64,000 nucleotides of DNA from Cryptomeria japonica. Its lineage: Eukaryota > Streptophyta > Pinopsida > Cupressales > Cupressaceae. The notes under the pieces are model-generated. The model worked only from the letters and a program-made list of their open reading frames with translations, was not told the DNA's origin and did no database searches. A program made the translations under genes and the position numbers. This document shows, piece after piece, positions 1 to 10,859 of this stretch. Numbering within the stretch: the stretch's first letter is position 1; every line of letters starts with the position of its first letter. The stretch is from assembly GCF_030272615.1 (NCBI RefSeq), contig NC_081410.1, forward strand, positions 227,636,915-227,700,914, in the 5' to 3' direction.

Positions 1-1
1 T

Positions 2-277
2 CAAGGACTCAACAAGGAAATTCAGAAGAACAATGTTACTTGCTATGCATGCAACAAAATAGGGAATATTGCCAAATATTGTACAAGAAAGAATACACCG
101 GAAGGGGATGACACATCAAATGAGAAAGGAAAGCAAAAGGTTGATGAGATTTGGCAGGGTTATGCTAAACAATAGATTAGGAAGTCTCAAGATCAATCGA
201 CAGAGGTAAATTCTTTGGTTACTCAACCGACGGAGTAGAATGTTCTTGCATCGATAGGAAACTTATCCGATAACTAA
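2..277 (+). pseudogene. ORF1 C-terminal end with a degenerate zinc knuckle
   Basis: Frame 2 shows a knuckle-like CYACNKIGNIAKYC: the spacing is C-X2-C-X4-H-X4-C, but the histidine position is Asn. It is followed by a Lys/Gln-rich tail with two in-frame TAG codons before the TAA at 275-277. It aligns in position with the last knuckle and tail of ORF1 at 17033-18310. In Copia elements such knuckles bind the RNA genome within the virus-like particle. The missing His and the stops mark it as decayed. Only about 92 codons are in the window. Confidence 0.7.
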
Positions 278-298
278 GGCTTTAGCCTTAGGGGGAGG
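274..298 (+). promoter_or_regulatory. Stop-codon hairpin followed by a purine tract
   Basis: CTAAGGCT (274-281) and AGCCTTAG (284-291) are perfectly complementary, and the ORF1 stop codon TAA lies inside the 5' arm. The 3' arm runs straight into AGGGGGAGG (290-298). The complete copy has an equivalent hairpin at the same place with a compensated base-pair change (18307-18325). The function is unknown. It could mark the former pol to extra-ORF junction of a Sirevirus, or act on translation or priming. Confidence 0.6.
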
Positions 299-656
299 AA
301 AATTAATGACAGATCCGGCATTGCCCCTGATAGAGGTCTGAAAGCTTGTTTCAGATCTTGGTGAAGACAGTTTGGAGATTCACCGACGCTAAGATAATGG
401 ATTTTGTATCCGGTATCATATGCCGACATGCATTAATATCAATGGGAAATTAGTGTTTCATAGATTAAAAGGGATAAGTTGCTTCATTTCTGATCACACA
501 ACACTCAGAGAGAAGCAGAGCGAGTTTAAGGTGATCAAGGCAATTAAAAGCATTTTATATCGATTTCCAGTATCTCTGTGGATTTATCAAAGGTTTTCAC
601 TAACTTTGGTTGTGAGGTATTTTCTCTGTTTTGATGCTATTTTTTTTGAAATCGGA

Positions 657-3600
657 ATGGCTTCTATATTTTCTCTCGCTCTGGCTGATGTGGATGTCCC
701 TGTTGTGGTGGATATTAAGGATTGTCTACATCCATAATTCAAACAATACCCTCAAATTGCAAAGGTCGATGACTCTATCGGCGCATTTTCTAGGGTTCCT
801 GATAGAGTTATTTATGTGGAAGATGTGAGAGCATATATTCATTGCACTCTAGAGGATATGGGTTCATCAAAGATTAAATCAATGTATCTGTCTACTTTGC
901 TGAACACGGATGGATTGATTAAACTAGAATTTCAAAATCTGAAGGATCAGGGTTTCACCGACATTCTGGAGATGCTCAAGTTCGAGGATGAGATGATTCG
1001 GTATTGATGCAGTCAAGGCAGGGATATCCAATGAAGGATAGCCCAACCTTGCAACTTAACACATAATCCATGCAAAGAATATCGGTAACTGGTAACTAGG
1101 TGCCAGAGATAGTGGGATGAACAACCGATAACAACACAGAACACATAACCGGTAAACAATGTGAATGAATCTTATTACAATCTGGAGAATTATACATGCC
1201 ACATGCTGGATTATTGTCCAGGATACAAACAATTCTTACAATGCAATTACAAGATCCACAGATCGTCCACATATCAAATCAGCTTCTGGTAACAGTCTGT
1301 CAGTTTTATCCTAATCCAGACCTCAGCCTTCTAGCCTCAGTCCTACCAGATCAGAATCGCGTTGGTTCTACATCTTCGCACAATCTCAAAGCTTTATCTT
1401 CAATATTCTAACTTCCCCCCCTTAAATGATTCACAAGCTTCTATTTATACCATTTGCAAATAATTACAACTAAATCAAGTCGGCCCAAAGACCAACCAGT
1501 TGATGAAACGTGCAACGGTAATATGTCAGCTCAAATCACTAAGAACAATCTCCAAATCATAAAACGATGCACAAACCTCTAGGAATACCGGCCGAGGCCA
1601 AAAGAAAAATCTCCAATGATCTGCAAGTCACGGAGATCAGCTGCAATCTGAAATCATCTTATCTCAACATACAACCAAGCTAACTGGTAAGAACACATCA
1701 ACTAGGACAATACCAGAATCCACATCTCACTGGAAACAAAGACAAATGCTATGAAACTCGAACATGATAAAGAACACGAACACAAGGGAATAAACCCAAA
1801 ACCATAATGCTAAACACTCAAACATGAAGAAATTCCATGCTCTCAAGCAATTCCACTAAAAACTGCCCAACCGGTAAGAACTAGACTGGTACTCCTGTAT
1901 CACTAGGTATGTGATGAGCCGAGTTCATGACGAGTTCATGCGGCTTGAATAGCCCTATAAAATCACCAAGGAGGCGATTTGTGCTATCACTGACTTACCC
2001 TAGGTCAGACAGACATCAAGTAGGATGAAGATTCTGAACAATGAGGTGAACAAGCTAACCGGTGCCACCTCTGATAATCGATCGATGCAGATTAGCACTA
2101 TCAAAGATAAAGTTGTTCAATTTTCAAGCATGGTAATTGGATACAAGGTAACTCAATCAAATCGGTTGAACTCTGTTTCTAGATCCTGTATTTTCTGTGC
2201 ACACAAGATGGTGAAAGAAAATGAGAAATATGGTCTTTGTCAGTGGATGTGTGATGAGTTGATTCTAATTTGGGAAAGATTAAGGGAAATAAGAAAGGTA
2301 CATTCTAGTATGGAAATCTCATTGTCTATTTGATGCTTTTCTTTTTGAATGAGATATCAGGATCGGGTAAGAGGCAATGGGCCTTTGATATACTAGTAGG
2401 TAAACAGATCAAGGATGCATTGAGAAACTTGGGACAGGACAGAGACTCCATTTTGTGGGGTTATTTCAAAGAATTTCAAAAAGTTATGAAGGGGGAAAGG
2501 ATCCCTAAGCATATTGTTGATAAATACTCTACCGACATATGCTTCATGGTGAAAAAGGATGAAATTTTGATGGAGGCAATGCAGCCTAGGACTATCTAGG
2601 TTACTGAGATGGGCTATGAGGTTGATGCATAGATCTTGGACCTTTATGCCAAGATGCTTATAGATGCCCCGGTTGATGAGAAGAAGAAAACATTTGGAAC
2701 ACCTAAGCAGAAGGAATCTGAGGTGAAGATTGGTTTCGACAAGAAGAAAAGGGAAGGGCAAATCAAGAAAGTTGGACAGGTTGTCCAAAAGATGTCCTCT
2801 GAAATCAAATAAATCATTGGTTTGGCAGAGACATCTCCTCCGACAGTTGTTCAGGCTTCTCCGTTAGTAGGAATCAGTAAGGGTTTATCTAAGAGGAATA
2901 AACTAGAAACATTTATTGCTCCTGTTGAATCTGGTTCTGAGTCTGAGGAAGAAATCTCGAAGATTCCTAAGATCTATATGAAGATTCAGAGGAAGAAGCC
3001 CGAGAAAGGGAAGCTACAGAAATCCACTGTCACTCCTTCGGTAGCTTAGAAGAAAATTTTGAAGGAGAGGAAGCCTACTGGGAAAAGGAAACCGGCCAAG
3101 GAGTCTGCTCCCACCCCCGGTAAGAAGAAGAGATCAGATTTAGATATTGCTCTTGAATCTGGTAAAAGTGTAAAGGTTTTCGCTTCTCTTTTTGTTGTTG
3201 AATTGATTGATTAGATCACAAAAGATGGTATTCTGAGTAACATACACCACTATTATGGTGATATGGATGATAAGGAACAAAAGGAGATTGAGGAATCACT
3301 TTTGTTATATTTAGACATATATAAGAAAGCATTAATTGAAATTGAGACTCAAATACCGACAAATTTGTATGATAAGTTAGATGCTAGGAGGTAATCGACT
3401 ATTAAGGAGGATAAGCACATTAAGATTTAGGAATTTCTAACTGTTTGTGGTGCTATAACTGATGAAGAGATGTAGTAGTGTCTAGAGTTTGCTAATAAAA
3501 CAATTTTCCGTAGTACACATGGGCATATAAGTCTTATGGTGGAAAGAGTAAATGAAATTGTGAAGGAAACTCATGAGGCTTGGGTTAAATTCTTTGTGGA

Positions 3601-4677
3601 TAAACCAGGTTTCTTTACATTACCGGATATTCAGCCTAAGTCTAAGATTCTAGACATCCCGGTTGATGCTAAAGGTAAAGGTATACTAGGTAGAGATCCA
3701 TTGGTTTTGGAAGGAAAAACATCTGAGGGCATTCCTTCGGTAATTACACTTGTACAAGATGTTGAGATCAATAAACTAGTAGATAATCCTCTGATAATTG
3801 ATGTCAATATAGTTGAAGTTCATAAGGTTGAGGCATTGGAAATAACTGCACCAAGTGGTGAAGCCACCGGTGATGAGGAGGTAAAGGATAAAGTAGATCA
3901 GAAGACAAAAGGTCAAGTTGATCAAACTAAGGTCCGGGTACTGGCACCTTCACCAGTTGTTGGTCCCTCATTGTTGGCACTTGACTCATCCAGTCAAGAT
4001 GACTTTGGTCATCTTGGAAATAAGAAAATTGAGCAACTGAGAAGTTTTGAATTGATGTTTGTTGCAACTCAGAAATTAAGGAAAGAAGGGTTAGAAGATA
4101 AGCAGGTTATTGAGCAAGCTGATCCTATTTTGCAGTAGCTTGCATCAGAATGCAAGATTGATCAGGTAGCTAGTCCATCTGGTAAGTTGAAAGGTTTGAC
4201 TAAGCACATTTCCAAAGAGTATAAAACTCTTTAACAAGTATCAAACCGATAGTCAGTGGAAGGTATAATGCAACTAGGAAGGTCACCTGTGATAACATGA
4301 TCACATCCAACAAGGTTAAGCTAACAGATGAGATGAAAAGGATTGATGAGGCTCTTTGTCGAATATACCAGTCTTGCACTAACACAACAAAACTAACAAC
4401 AAACCTGGATAAAAAGGTTAAGGAGGATAAGGACAAGTTGGAACAACTTGTATTTAGTTTTGATGGTACTGAATCATTGACCAACACGGTTGATGGTCAG
4501 ATTTTTCTTTTTGAGTCTGAAATTTCAGCCCTGGAGAAGGTAAAAGACAAGTTAATTCGGTGGGCCAAAGAGTTGAGAGTTTTGGTAAGTCCCTGGATAA
4601 ATACTTTGTTACTTCATAAGCGGGAATGTATGGAACATATGAGCTTGCCCACACCGACAACCCTAACAGAGGAATAA
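657..4677 (+). pseudogene. ORF2 of the non-autonomous element: long protein of unknown function
   Basis: The start is the ATG at 657, giving an MAS start like ORF2 of the complete copy (18754). Coding similarity is patchy over the whole length: an N-terminal block (657-1004), a block containing KLTGATSDNR (about 2025-2330), a block near 2330-2600, Lys/Glu-rich linkers, and a coiled-coil C-terminal part (3536-4677). Many stops and frame changes break it, and a solo LTR sits at 1005-1905. I recognise no known domain. Position (3' of gag, before the purine tracts) matches the extra 'envelope-like' ORF described for Sireviruses, but I see no clear signal peptide or membrane anchor, so that is inference from position only. 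Confidence 0.6.
1005..1905 (-). mobile_element. Solo LTR of a chromovirus-like family
   Basis: An insertion of 901 bp is flanked by GGTAT at 1000-1004 and 1906-1910. The left end is TGATGCAG; the right end read on the minus strand has TGATACAGGAG, close to TGATGCAGGAG at the start of the chromovirus LTR at 44132-44751, so this is probably a minus-strand LTR of that group. The TG...CA boundary would be at 1902, leaving three unexplained bases (CTA) before the duplication. Insertion plus duplication is 906 bp, a multiple of three, and the ORF2 frame is the same on both sides, which supports the boundaries. Confidence 0.75.
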
Positions 4678-4869
4678 TTGCACGCTTACATTCTGAATGG
4701 GTTTGTATCTATTTTGGGAACTTTGAAATCCAACTGGGATACTTATTTGGAATTTTTGAAGGGTGCTTTTTCAAATATTTTCAAGTATATCTAGATCCGG
4801 AAATCACATTTTGGTTTGTACAAAATTTCATTTCTTATTCTTTTTGCCCCGGGCTTTGGCAGTGTTGTC

Positions 4870-5045
4870 AAAGGGGGAGAAGTGGATGTGAAAAATGTCT
4901 AGGTACATAAGAAGTAATGTATAGCTCAGGGGGAGTAGTCTCCTAAGATCAGTTTTGGGAGATCAGTTTTTGGATGGGAACCGGTATAACACTTCAATGA
5001 TTCATTTTTCACATGAGTATTGCCATCAATGCCAAAGGGGGAGAT
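4870..5045 (+). promoter_or_regulatory. Multiple polypurine tracts before the 3' LTR
   Basis: Purine tracts occur at 4870-4880 (AAAGGGGGAGA), 4928-4935 (AGGGGGAG) and 5034-5045, the last abutting the LTR. A polypurine tract primes plus-strand DNA synthesis. Multiple copies of AGGGGGAG upstream of the 3' LTR are a recognised hallmark of Sireviruses, and this is the main reason for the lineage assignment. Confidence 0.75.
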
Positions 5046-5940
5046 TGTTGGCAATTGACACTCATCCGGGTTATAAGTGTTGTCATTGATGGAAACACAC
5101 TTCATGGGAGATCTGGAAATCAAGGTAATGGACGTTCACTACACCGGCATTCAGGGAACCAACAAACTTGGAACCGGTATTCTAAGGCCGACATAGGTGA
5201 TTGATCCGGCAAGCGTGGAGGCAAAAACAGTCATATTGTTTTATGTTTATATTTTATTGGGACCGACAAGTGTCTTATCTTTTGTGATATGTTTGTAAGC
5301 CAACATAAGGCATTTGTGTTTATTCATGTAAATGGGTATATAAGTCAGTCTGGGTTAGGTCATTTTGTATGATGTGGATATATGGGAGATATAACAGATA
5401 AGTGATGTGAAAGTTTTGTGATGTTATCTTGACCGATAGAATGCGAATGTAAAGATCTACAATCAGTCTTGATTATTGGTCTAGAGGATTAGGAAGCGAT
5501 CTAAGATATCGATAAGGGAGGTTACAGTGTAACCGGTATAGATAGTGCTTTAACTAGAACTCATCCAGCATAGCAGATGCACATTCTGAGTTCAATTTTT
5601 GTTTGTAGTCTGGTATTTGGATCTGTAGTCAGTGAGGATCCTTTTGTGATGAATAATGTGCCTTCCTGCATGTGTAGGCCCCTCGTGTAATATTTATTTA
5701 TTTGGCCAGTGGATAGATATTGTGGGTCACCAATCCCACTGTGGATTTTCCTCTTTGAGGTTTTCCACATATAAATATCTATGTTATGGTTTTGATTCAT
5801 GTGGTTGCATTGATATTACTTGTTGTTACTTTCTTTTATGCATACCGGTTAATAAGTGGATTTGTTAATAAGGTTAAAATCACTCTAACCAGCAGAACAT
5901 TGATTCACCCCCCCCCCCCTTCTAGTGTTCTTGGATTCCA
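5046..5940 (+). repeat. 3' LTR of non-autonomous element copy 1
   Basis: It starts TGTTGGCAATTGACACTC right after the purine tract and ends GGATTCCA, giving TG...CA termini and 895 bp. It contains GGTTTTCCACAT (5759-5770) and, near its end, the C-run hairpin 5894-5931, both shared with other LTRs here. The partner 5' LTR is outside the window, so the right boundary rests on TG/CA and on the start of gag sequence at 5941. Confidence 0.7.
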
Positions 5941-8023
5941 ATAGTCATATGCTTTGTGACCCTCTTCTCCATACTTAAAATAGGTTCCTCTTCCAAATCC
6001 TCTACCTGATTTTCCTCTACCTCTTGAATTTTGATCTCTAGAACCACATAAATCATCATATCTCTAATTTTTGTTGTTGCCTTGGTCTTCATTTTTTTAA
6101 TTTTTCTGATTTGAATCCTCATCCCAATCTCCATATGATCTTCCCTTTCTTTTCATCTTGTCCTCTTCCTTTTGCTTGTTCCCAAACCCCTTTTTCATTT
6201 TTTTTTTCAATCTTCAAGGCAAACTATTGTGCATCTTCCATTGTGTAAACTCTCACCAAATCCATCTCTTCTTGTATACTTTGTTAGGATAACCGGTGAA
6301 CAACTGAGAGGGGGGGCGGGGGTGAATTAGTTGTTGACATATTATATCAAATAATCCACTTAATAACCTTTAACTAGATCACATAAACATTAAGTACCAG
6401 AATAGTAGAAACAGATACCGGTAAGCAATAAAACAGATAATCAACACAATGCAACCATACCACATAACACCATGATTTGTACGTGGAAAACCCAGAAAGG
6501 GAAAAACTATAGTGGGAAGCCTACTGACAGTCAGATGATACTTCTGCCAAAAAGTATGTGATACAAAGAGGGGCCTACACATGCAGGAAGGCACACTTCC
6601 TAGAGCGTACTGCTCATTACAAAAAAGTCTCACTAACTACAAAGAGGTTATAACCACCTCAATATAAATGGACAACAATCTAGACTAATGAACTTCTAGA
6701 GATAGCATCTACCATGCCTGATTATAGTCCCCATTAAGCTCAATATCAGAGGCCTTTGACCTCTTCCTTAATCCCAATTTGATCACCTATGATCGACCAA
6801 ATATCCTTCGCATATGATGTTACATTCCATGACCACGATGCTTGATCTATAATGAGATCTTACATCATTTATACCAACCCTAAGACCTAAACTAATTAGG
6901 TCGGCCACCTAAAAGATATTACAATAAGATCATTACATATATCCATATTACAATGATATGCCATGTCGGCTTAAGACCAAAACAACAATAACCAAACCAA
7001 ATCGTAAATCATCCCGGTAACGTGTAGAGAACATGTTAACATGATACCAATCCATAACCTAGATAGGCACTAGACCTAATCTGGGTCCACCATGCCAAAG
7101 CAATGTCTTCAATCAATTGAGGCACAATCAAAGAACATATTCAGCATCCTGAATTCCATCTAGAAACCGCACCAACACAACTTATGCATCCTGTCAAGAT
7201 TTCTCAGTGAAAGCTCTACTGGTTAAACCTTAAACCAATGTCGGTATGGGTTTACAAGAGTGTATGATAGCATCCTATTACCAAATCAATACCAACTGAC
7301 CAAAACATGCTTCAGAAGCATGTAACACATAAAATCAAACATACTTCATTTATCCAAACATGCCGGAAGTGTCCAACAGATAGTCTCTTCTGCCGGTAAC
7401 ACTAGATCTTCTACCGGTAACCAAAACCTGTCTACCGGTAACAAACCATAACAACTAGTGTTGACATCAATGACAAAACATCAATGCAACACATAATCAA
7501 TTCATCCATAATGCCAACACACTTGGCTTCAACCCATTAATGTAATGGGCTACCTTCTCTTTGGTAGTCTATGAATGAGCAATCTAGGTCAAAATCTTAT
7601 GAAACTCTTTTGTATATTCCTGCACTATTCTTCCTTCTTATGGAACATCATTTTTTGTTTTCTTTCTCACTCTTGACAATACCCTCACCAAAGGATCATT
7701 CACAACTATTGTTGTTGCTACATCTTCTTCACCAATTATATCATATGCATTTTCTGTGGTTTCATCCTCTTCACTGCCAAGTTCTCTCCTTCTAACAAAA
7801 CCTCTTCTAATTTCTTATTGTAATGCTTCAACTCTCCTTCTCATGGCTCTGAAATCTTGACCATGAAAAACATTAGGAGGTTTTATACCTCCACTTCTAA
7901 CTCTTCCTCAACCCCTACCACATGGGGCTCCTCTTGCATACAATTTTCACAATACCCACAAACTCAATCTTGGTGCAAATTGCCTCCCTCCAATGAATCT
8001 TCCTACACACTCAAACTCAGCCT
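5941..8023 (-). pseudogene. Gypsy-type gag fragment, interrupted by a solo LTR
   Basis: Read on the minus strand from the primer site at 8024, the sequence shows a gag N-terminal region, an acidic spacer, a capsid-like stretch around 7540-7640, and on the far side of the solo LTR (6292-7519) the continuation with VRVYTMEDAQ and FALKIEKK. A decayed knuckle (YFKYGEEGHKAYDY, in which the Cys positions are Tyr) lies near 5950. Several in-frame stops are present. Pol is missing because the non-autonomous element abuts at 5940. Gag would form the particle that packages the RNA. Confidence 0.65.
6292..7519 (-). mobile_element. Solo LTR related to the non-autonomous element LTRs
   Basis: A 1228-bp TG...CA segment lies inside the Gypsy gag. 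The flanks TACTT (6287-6291) and CACTT (7520-7524) form a 5-bp duplication with one mismatch, and the gag frame is the same on both sides. No primer site or ORF is inside. On the minus strand it carries CCTGCATGTGTAGGCCCCTC, also present in the LTR at 5046-5940, plus the shared TTTTCCACGT block (6481-6510) and the C-run hairpin (6299-6335). A solo LTR forms by recombination between the two LTRs of one element. Confidence 0.75.
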
Positions 8024-8035
8024 GGTTTGATACCA
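8024..8035 (-). other. Primer binding site of the antisense Gypsy element
   Basis: The minus strand reads TGGTATCAAACC, close to the initiator-Met primer site TGGTATCAGAGC. It is four bases inside the LTR that starts at 8040. This fixes the element's orientation as minus. Confidence 0.6.
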
Positions 8036-8039
8036 TCAA

Positions 8040-8759
8040 TGCAACAAGCAATGAGTTCAACCTACAAAATCAAATTTTAACAACACTAAAACAAAGATTC
8101 TCTATTTAGTAACAGAGAAATAAAATTTATTCCATTCAAACTACAAATGCCTTATTACATTTGTGGTTTTGAACTATGGACTCCCTCTCTCTGTAAAATT
8201 TATTAATTATACATCATTAGTTCTACATAATATGAACATAGTCTATTTGAGTTCTGGGACTTTATTCTCCAATGTAGTGCTTCTATCTTTGGTTGGTCTT
8301 TATTAATACTTTTGCACTCTTCCTACCCTCATACTACACAACCCATCTTCCTTCACACCTTTACTTAGTTCTTTCCTTTGTCCTATAGTGGAGTTTCCTC
8401 ACTATTTTTGGTATCTCACAACCTATGTTTCTTCAGTGCCCTCTCACAGTCCCTAATCTTGTTCTCTTTCCAATGCAACCCAAGTCATATTATTCATCTA
8501 GTCGTATCACTCAACTGATACTTCTCTATTTTTTTTCTTCCTCTTACACACTTTTCCCTTTTCTATGTCTTAGTAAAGTAAAAGTTTTTCATTCCCTTCC
8601 TCTCCTATACTCTCTACTACCTAGATGGCATTTGTGTATTGCATTTCATTAGTTGCAATGCATTCTAACTAGTCTTCTTGGTGACTTTTCTGCTCCTCCT
8701 CCTACTTCCAATCGATCTCTCTCTTTTTCTCACTTAATCAGTTTGCAAGAGGGATTGCA
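8040..8759 (-). repeat. 5' LTR of the antisense Gypsy element
   Basis: The 720-bp segment begins TGCAACAAGC and ends GGGATTGCA (TG...CA on either strand), next to the primer site at 8024-8035. The next LTR begins at 8760 with no intervening bases, so no target-site duplication could be identified. The matching 3' LTR is not in the window. Confidence 0.6.
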
Positions 8760-10380
8760 TGTTGAACACACCACAAGACTCATAGGAGGGGGGTGAATTA
8801 GTCTTGACCAACTCCTTAAACTTATTTAATCACAAGTACTTGCCAATTATCATTACCCAACTAAACACCAATTCAAGATGAAACAAAAACTACCAAATGC
8901 ATGAATACCAGAATTTTATGTGGAAAACCCAATGTGAGAAAAAACCATGGTGAGAATCACACTCACGATATAAATAAATGACTACAAAGTTTTAGGCTCA
9001 AGCTCAAGGTAGCTCTCACTAATGTTGATTTGAACTTGCAAGATAAGGCACACAACCTTAGGGCAAGATACAATGGACTTGTAGATTGAAGCTCACTACT
9101 CTAGGGCAAGATACAAAAGACTTGCAGTATTGTGATGCACAATACTAGGGCAAGATGTAGATCTACACAAGCTGCCAAAAGGACTCACTATCTTTTGACA
9201 GACACAAAGAAAAGATGAATTGAATTGAATTGAATTGAATCTCCTTATCATAAACACATCACAAACTAATTTTCACACTTTTTGTTCCATACATATACTT
9301 CTATATCATCCTCAATCAATCCACACTGCAATTCACACATCTACACATCAATTTATATCAACTTCTTCACCATTTCACTCAACTAGGTCAACCACAAGCA
9401 AAGTGAACATAAATTACACAAAATTGACCACCATGAGAAATTGTGATAATTGTGATGCACTCTAGGAGATAAAGGGGACCCAAATACATCACATGTCTTT
9501 CTAAGTTGATTCCAATGAGCCGCACTCACCAATGCATCATCCAAAGTCAACATTAAAGATAATGTGTAGATAAACAACCAAGCACATTAACAAGTCACCC
9601 CAAATATATTATCCAATACAAATAACTCAATGTGGATCTTCACACACCACAATAAGACACATAACAACACTTTAACTCAACCTCCAATGCATATATAGAC
9701 CAAAATAATATGATCCAAATAGATCCAATTGAGCCGACTAGAGATAAATAAAATAGATAACGCCAAACCACATATCAACACATCTTTACTTGGGTAGAAA
9801 ACCAATACTTGCATTTTGAACTTGAACGCTACATGAGCAATATGAACATGTCTTCAATGTTGCAACATTTGAACCAACATTGTGGAACATTATTCAGGCC
9901 AGTCTTGGTAGTTGACCTCACTATCAACAGACTGCAATAAACAACTTCAACATTTGAATAACTAAGAACACAAAAACGTAATAGTGAAACATCTACAAAG
10001 CATACACATTAAATACAAAACTGTAGGACATCAACTGCAAAGCTAGAGGAATGCAGAGCATTCTCCCTTGAAGACTTTAAATACTCTTTCCTACACATTT
10101 AAATTTTATTTACTACCACCTTCCAAAAACACCACATACTCAATCAACATCACCACCAGACATCATAACATCTAAACACTCATTTCTGGACCATACATAA
10201 CAAGCAATAATTAGATTGACAATAATGACCACAACTGTACTAAAAACTCAGCTAAACATCTACAACTTTCTCTTCCCCTTTGTCATCAATACACATAAGT
10301 GTGACATTAATGACAACACCAACAATATTCCATGACAAGAAGTTTTACATCAATGACAACATGAACTCATGTTTCCAACA
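8760..10380 (-). repeat. 3' LTR of the truncated Copia
   Basis: The 1621-bp TG...CA segment starts TGTTGAACACACC and ends TTTCCAACA. It is followed by AGCTCCCTCTTTTTC (10381-10395), the complement of a polypurine tract. It has the C-run hairpin (8774-8806), the TTTTCCACAT block (about 8919-8930, minus strand), and a (TGAAT)n microsatellite. Long uninterrupted ORFs inside it are chance. Confidence 0.7.
9217..9240 (+). repeat. (TGAAT)n microsatellite
   Basis: Five near-perfect copies of a 5-bp unit occur inside the Copia LTR. Confidence 0.9.
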
Positions 10381-10400
10381 AGCTCCCTCTTTTTCATTCA

Positions 10401-10536
10401 TGGCAACACTTGTGCTACCAATTAGCAATAGATTCTCCAACTCTAACCATCTCGCCCTTTGTCATTGATGGCAACACTTGTACTACCAATTAGCAATATA
10501 CTCTCCAACTTCAACTCTCTCCCCTTTTGTCATCAA
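10401..10536. repeat. Tandem duplication, 68-bp unit, near the polypurine tract
   Basis: TGGCAACACTTGT begins at 10401 and again at 10469. Both units continue with TACCAATTAGCAATA and a C-rich stretch ending in CCCTTT. The duplicated segment carries a polypurine-tract complement, so the duplication multiplies such tracts upstream of the LTR. Confidence 0.75.
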
Positions 10537-10859
10537 AGACAAAAGGCACAACACTTCAAACCACTTTTTCAAATAGTATCTCCCTTTAGGTATATCTCTG
10601 ATATCTAGAACACTCCCCTTGTTAGAGATATCTCTTTTTAACACATATTTTCCTACAACTAGGAAACCACAACCTTCATTGCTCTCCTTGAGAGAAACCA
10701 CCACACCAATCTAGGAGACAAAAGATACACTTTGAATACCCCCTTGAAAAAATACACCACTCTTCTGCATCTAATTTGAAGTAGGAAGGGCAATAAACCC
10801 TAGCTAGAGATACTCAAAAGTTCCTTTAATAGTGCCTTGGTGAAAATATCTGAAATTTG

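Larger units (their letters stand above)
1..5940 (+). mobile_element. Non-autonomous Sirevirus-like LTR element, copy 1 (5' end outside window)
   Basis: The window opens inside ORF1 of this element. The order seen is ORF1 tail (2-277), a stop-codon hairpin, a long broken ORF2 (657-4677), several AGGGGGAG purine tracts, and a 3' LTR (5046-5940). The same order and recognisable protein similarity occur in the complete copy at 15838-23564, which is the basis for calling one family. No protease, integrase, reverse transcriptase or RNase H is present between ORF1 and the 3' LTR, so it could move only with proteins supplied by another element. The right flank is an antisense Gypsy gag, so this copy probably inserted into that older element. 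The 5' LTR and the left target-site duplication lie outside the window and cannot be checked. Confidence 0.8.

Noticed and set aside
4200-4660. Minus-strand ORFs of 95 and 68 residues
   Set aside because: Antisense shadows of the ORF2 coiled coil of copy 1.
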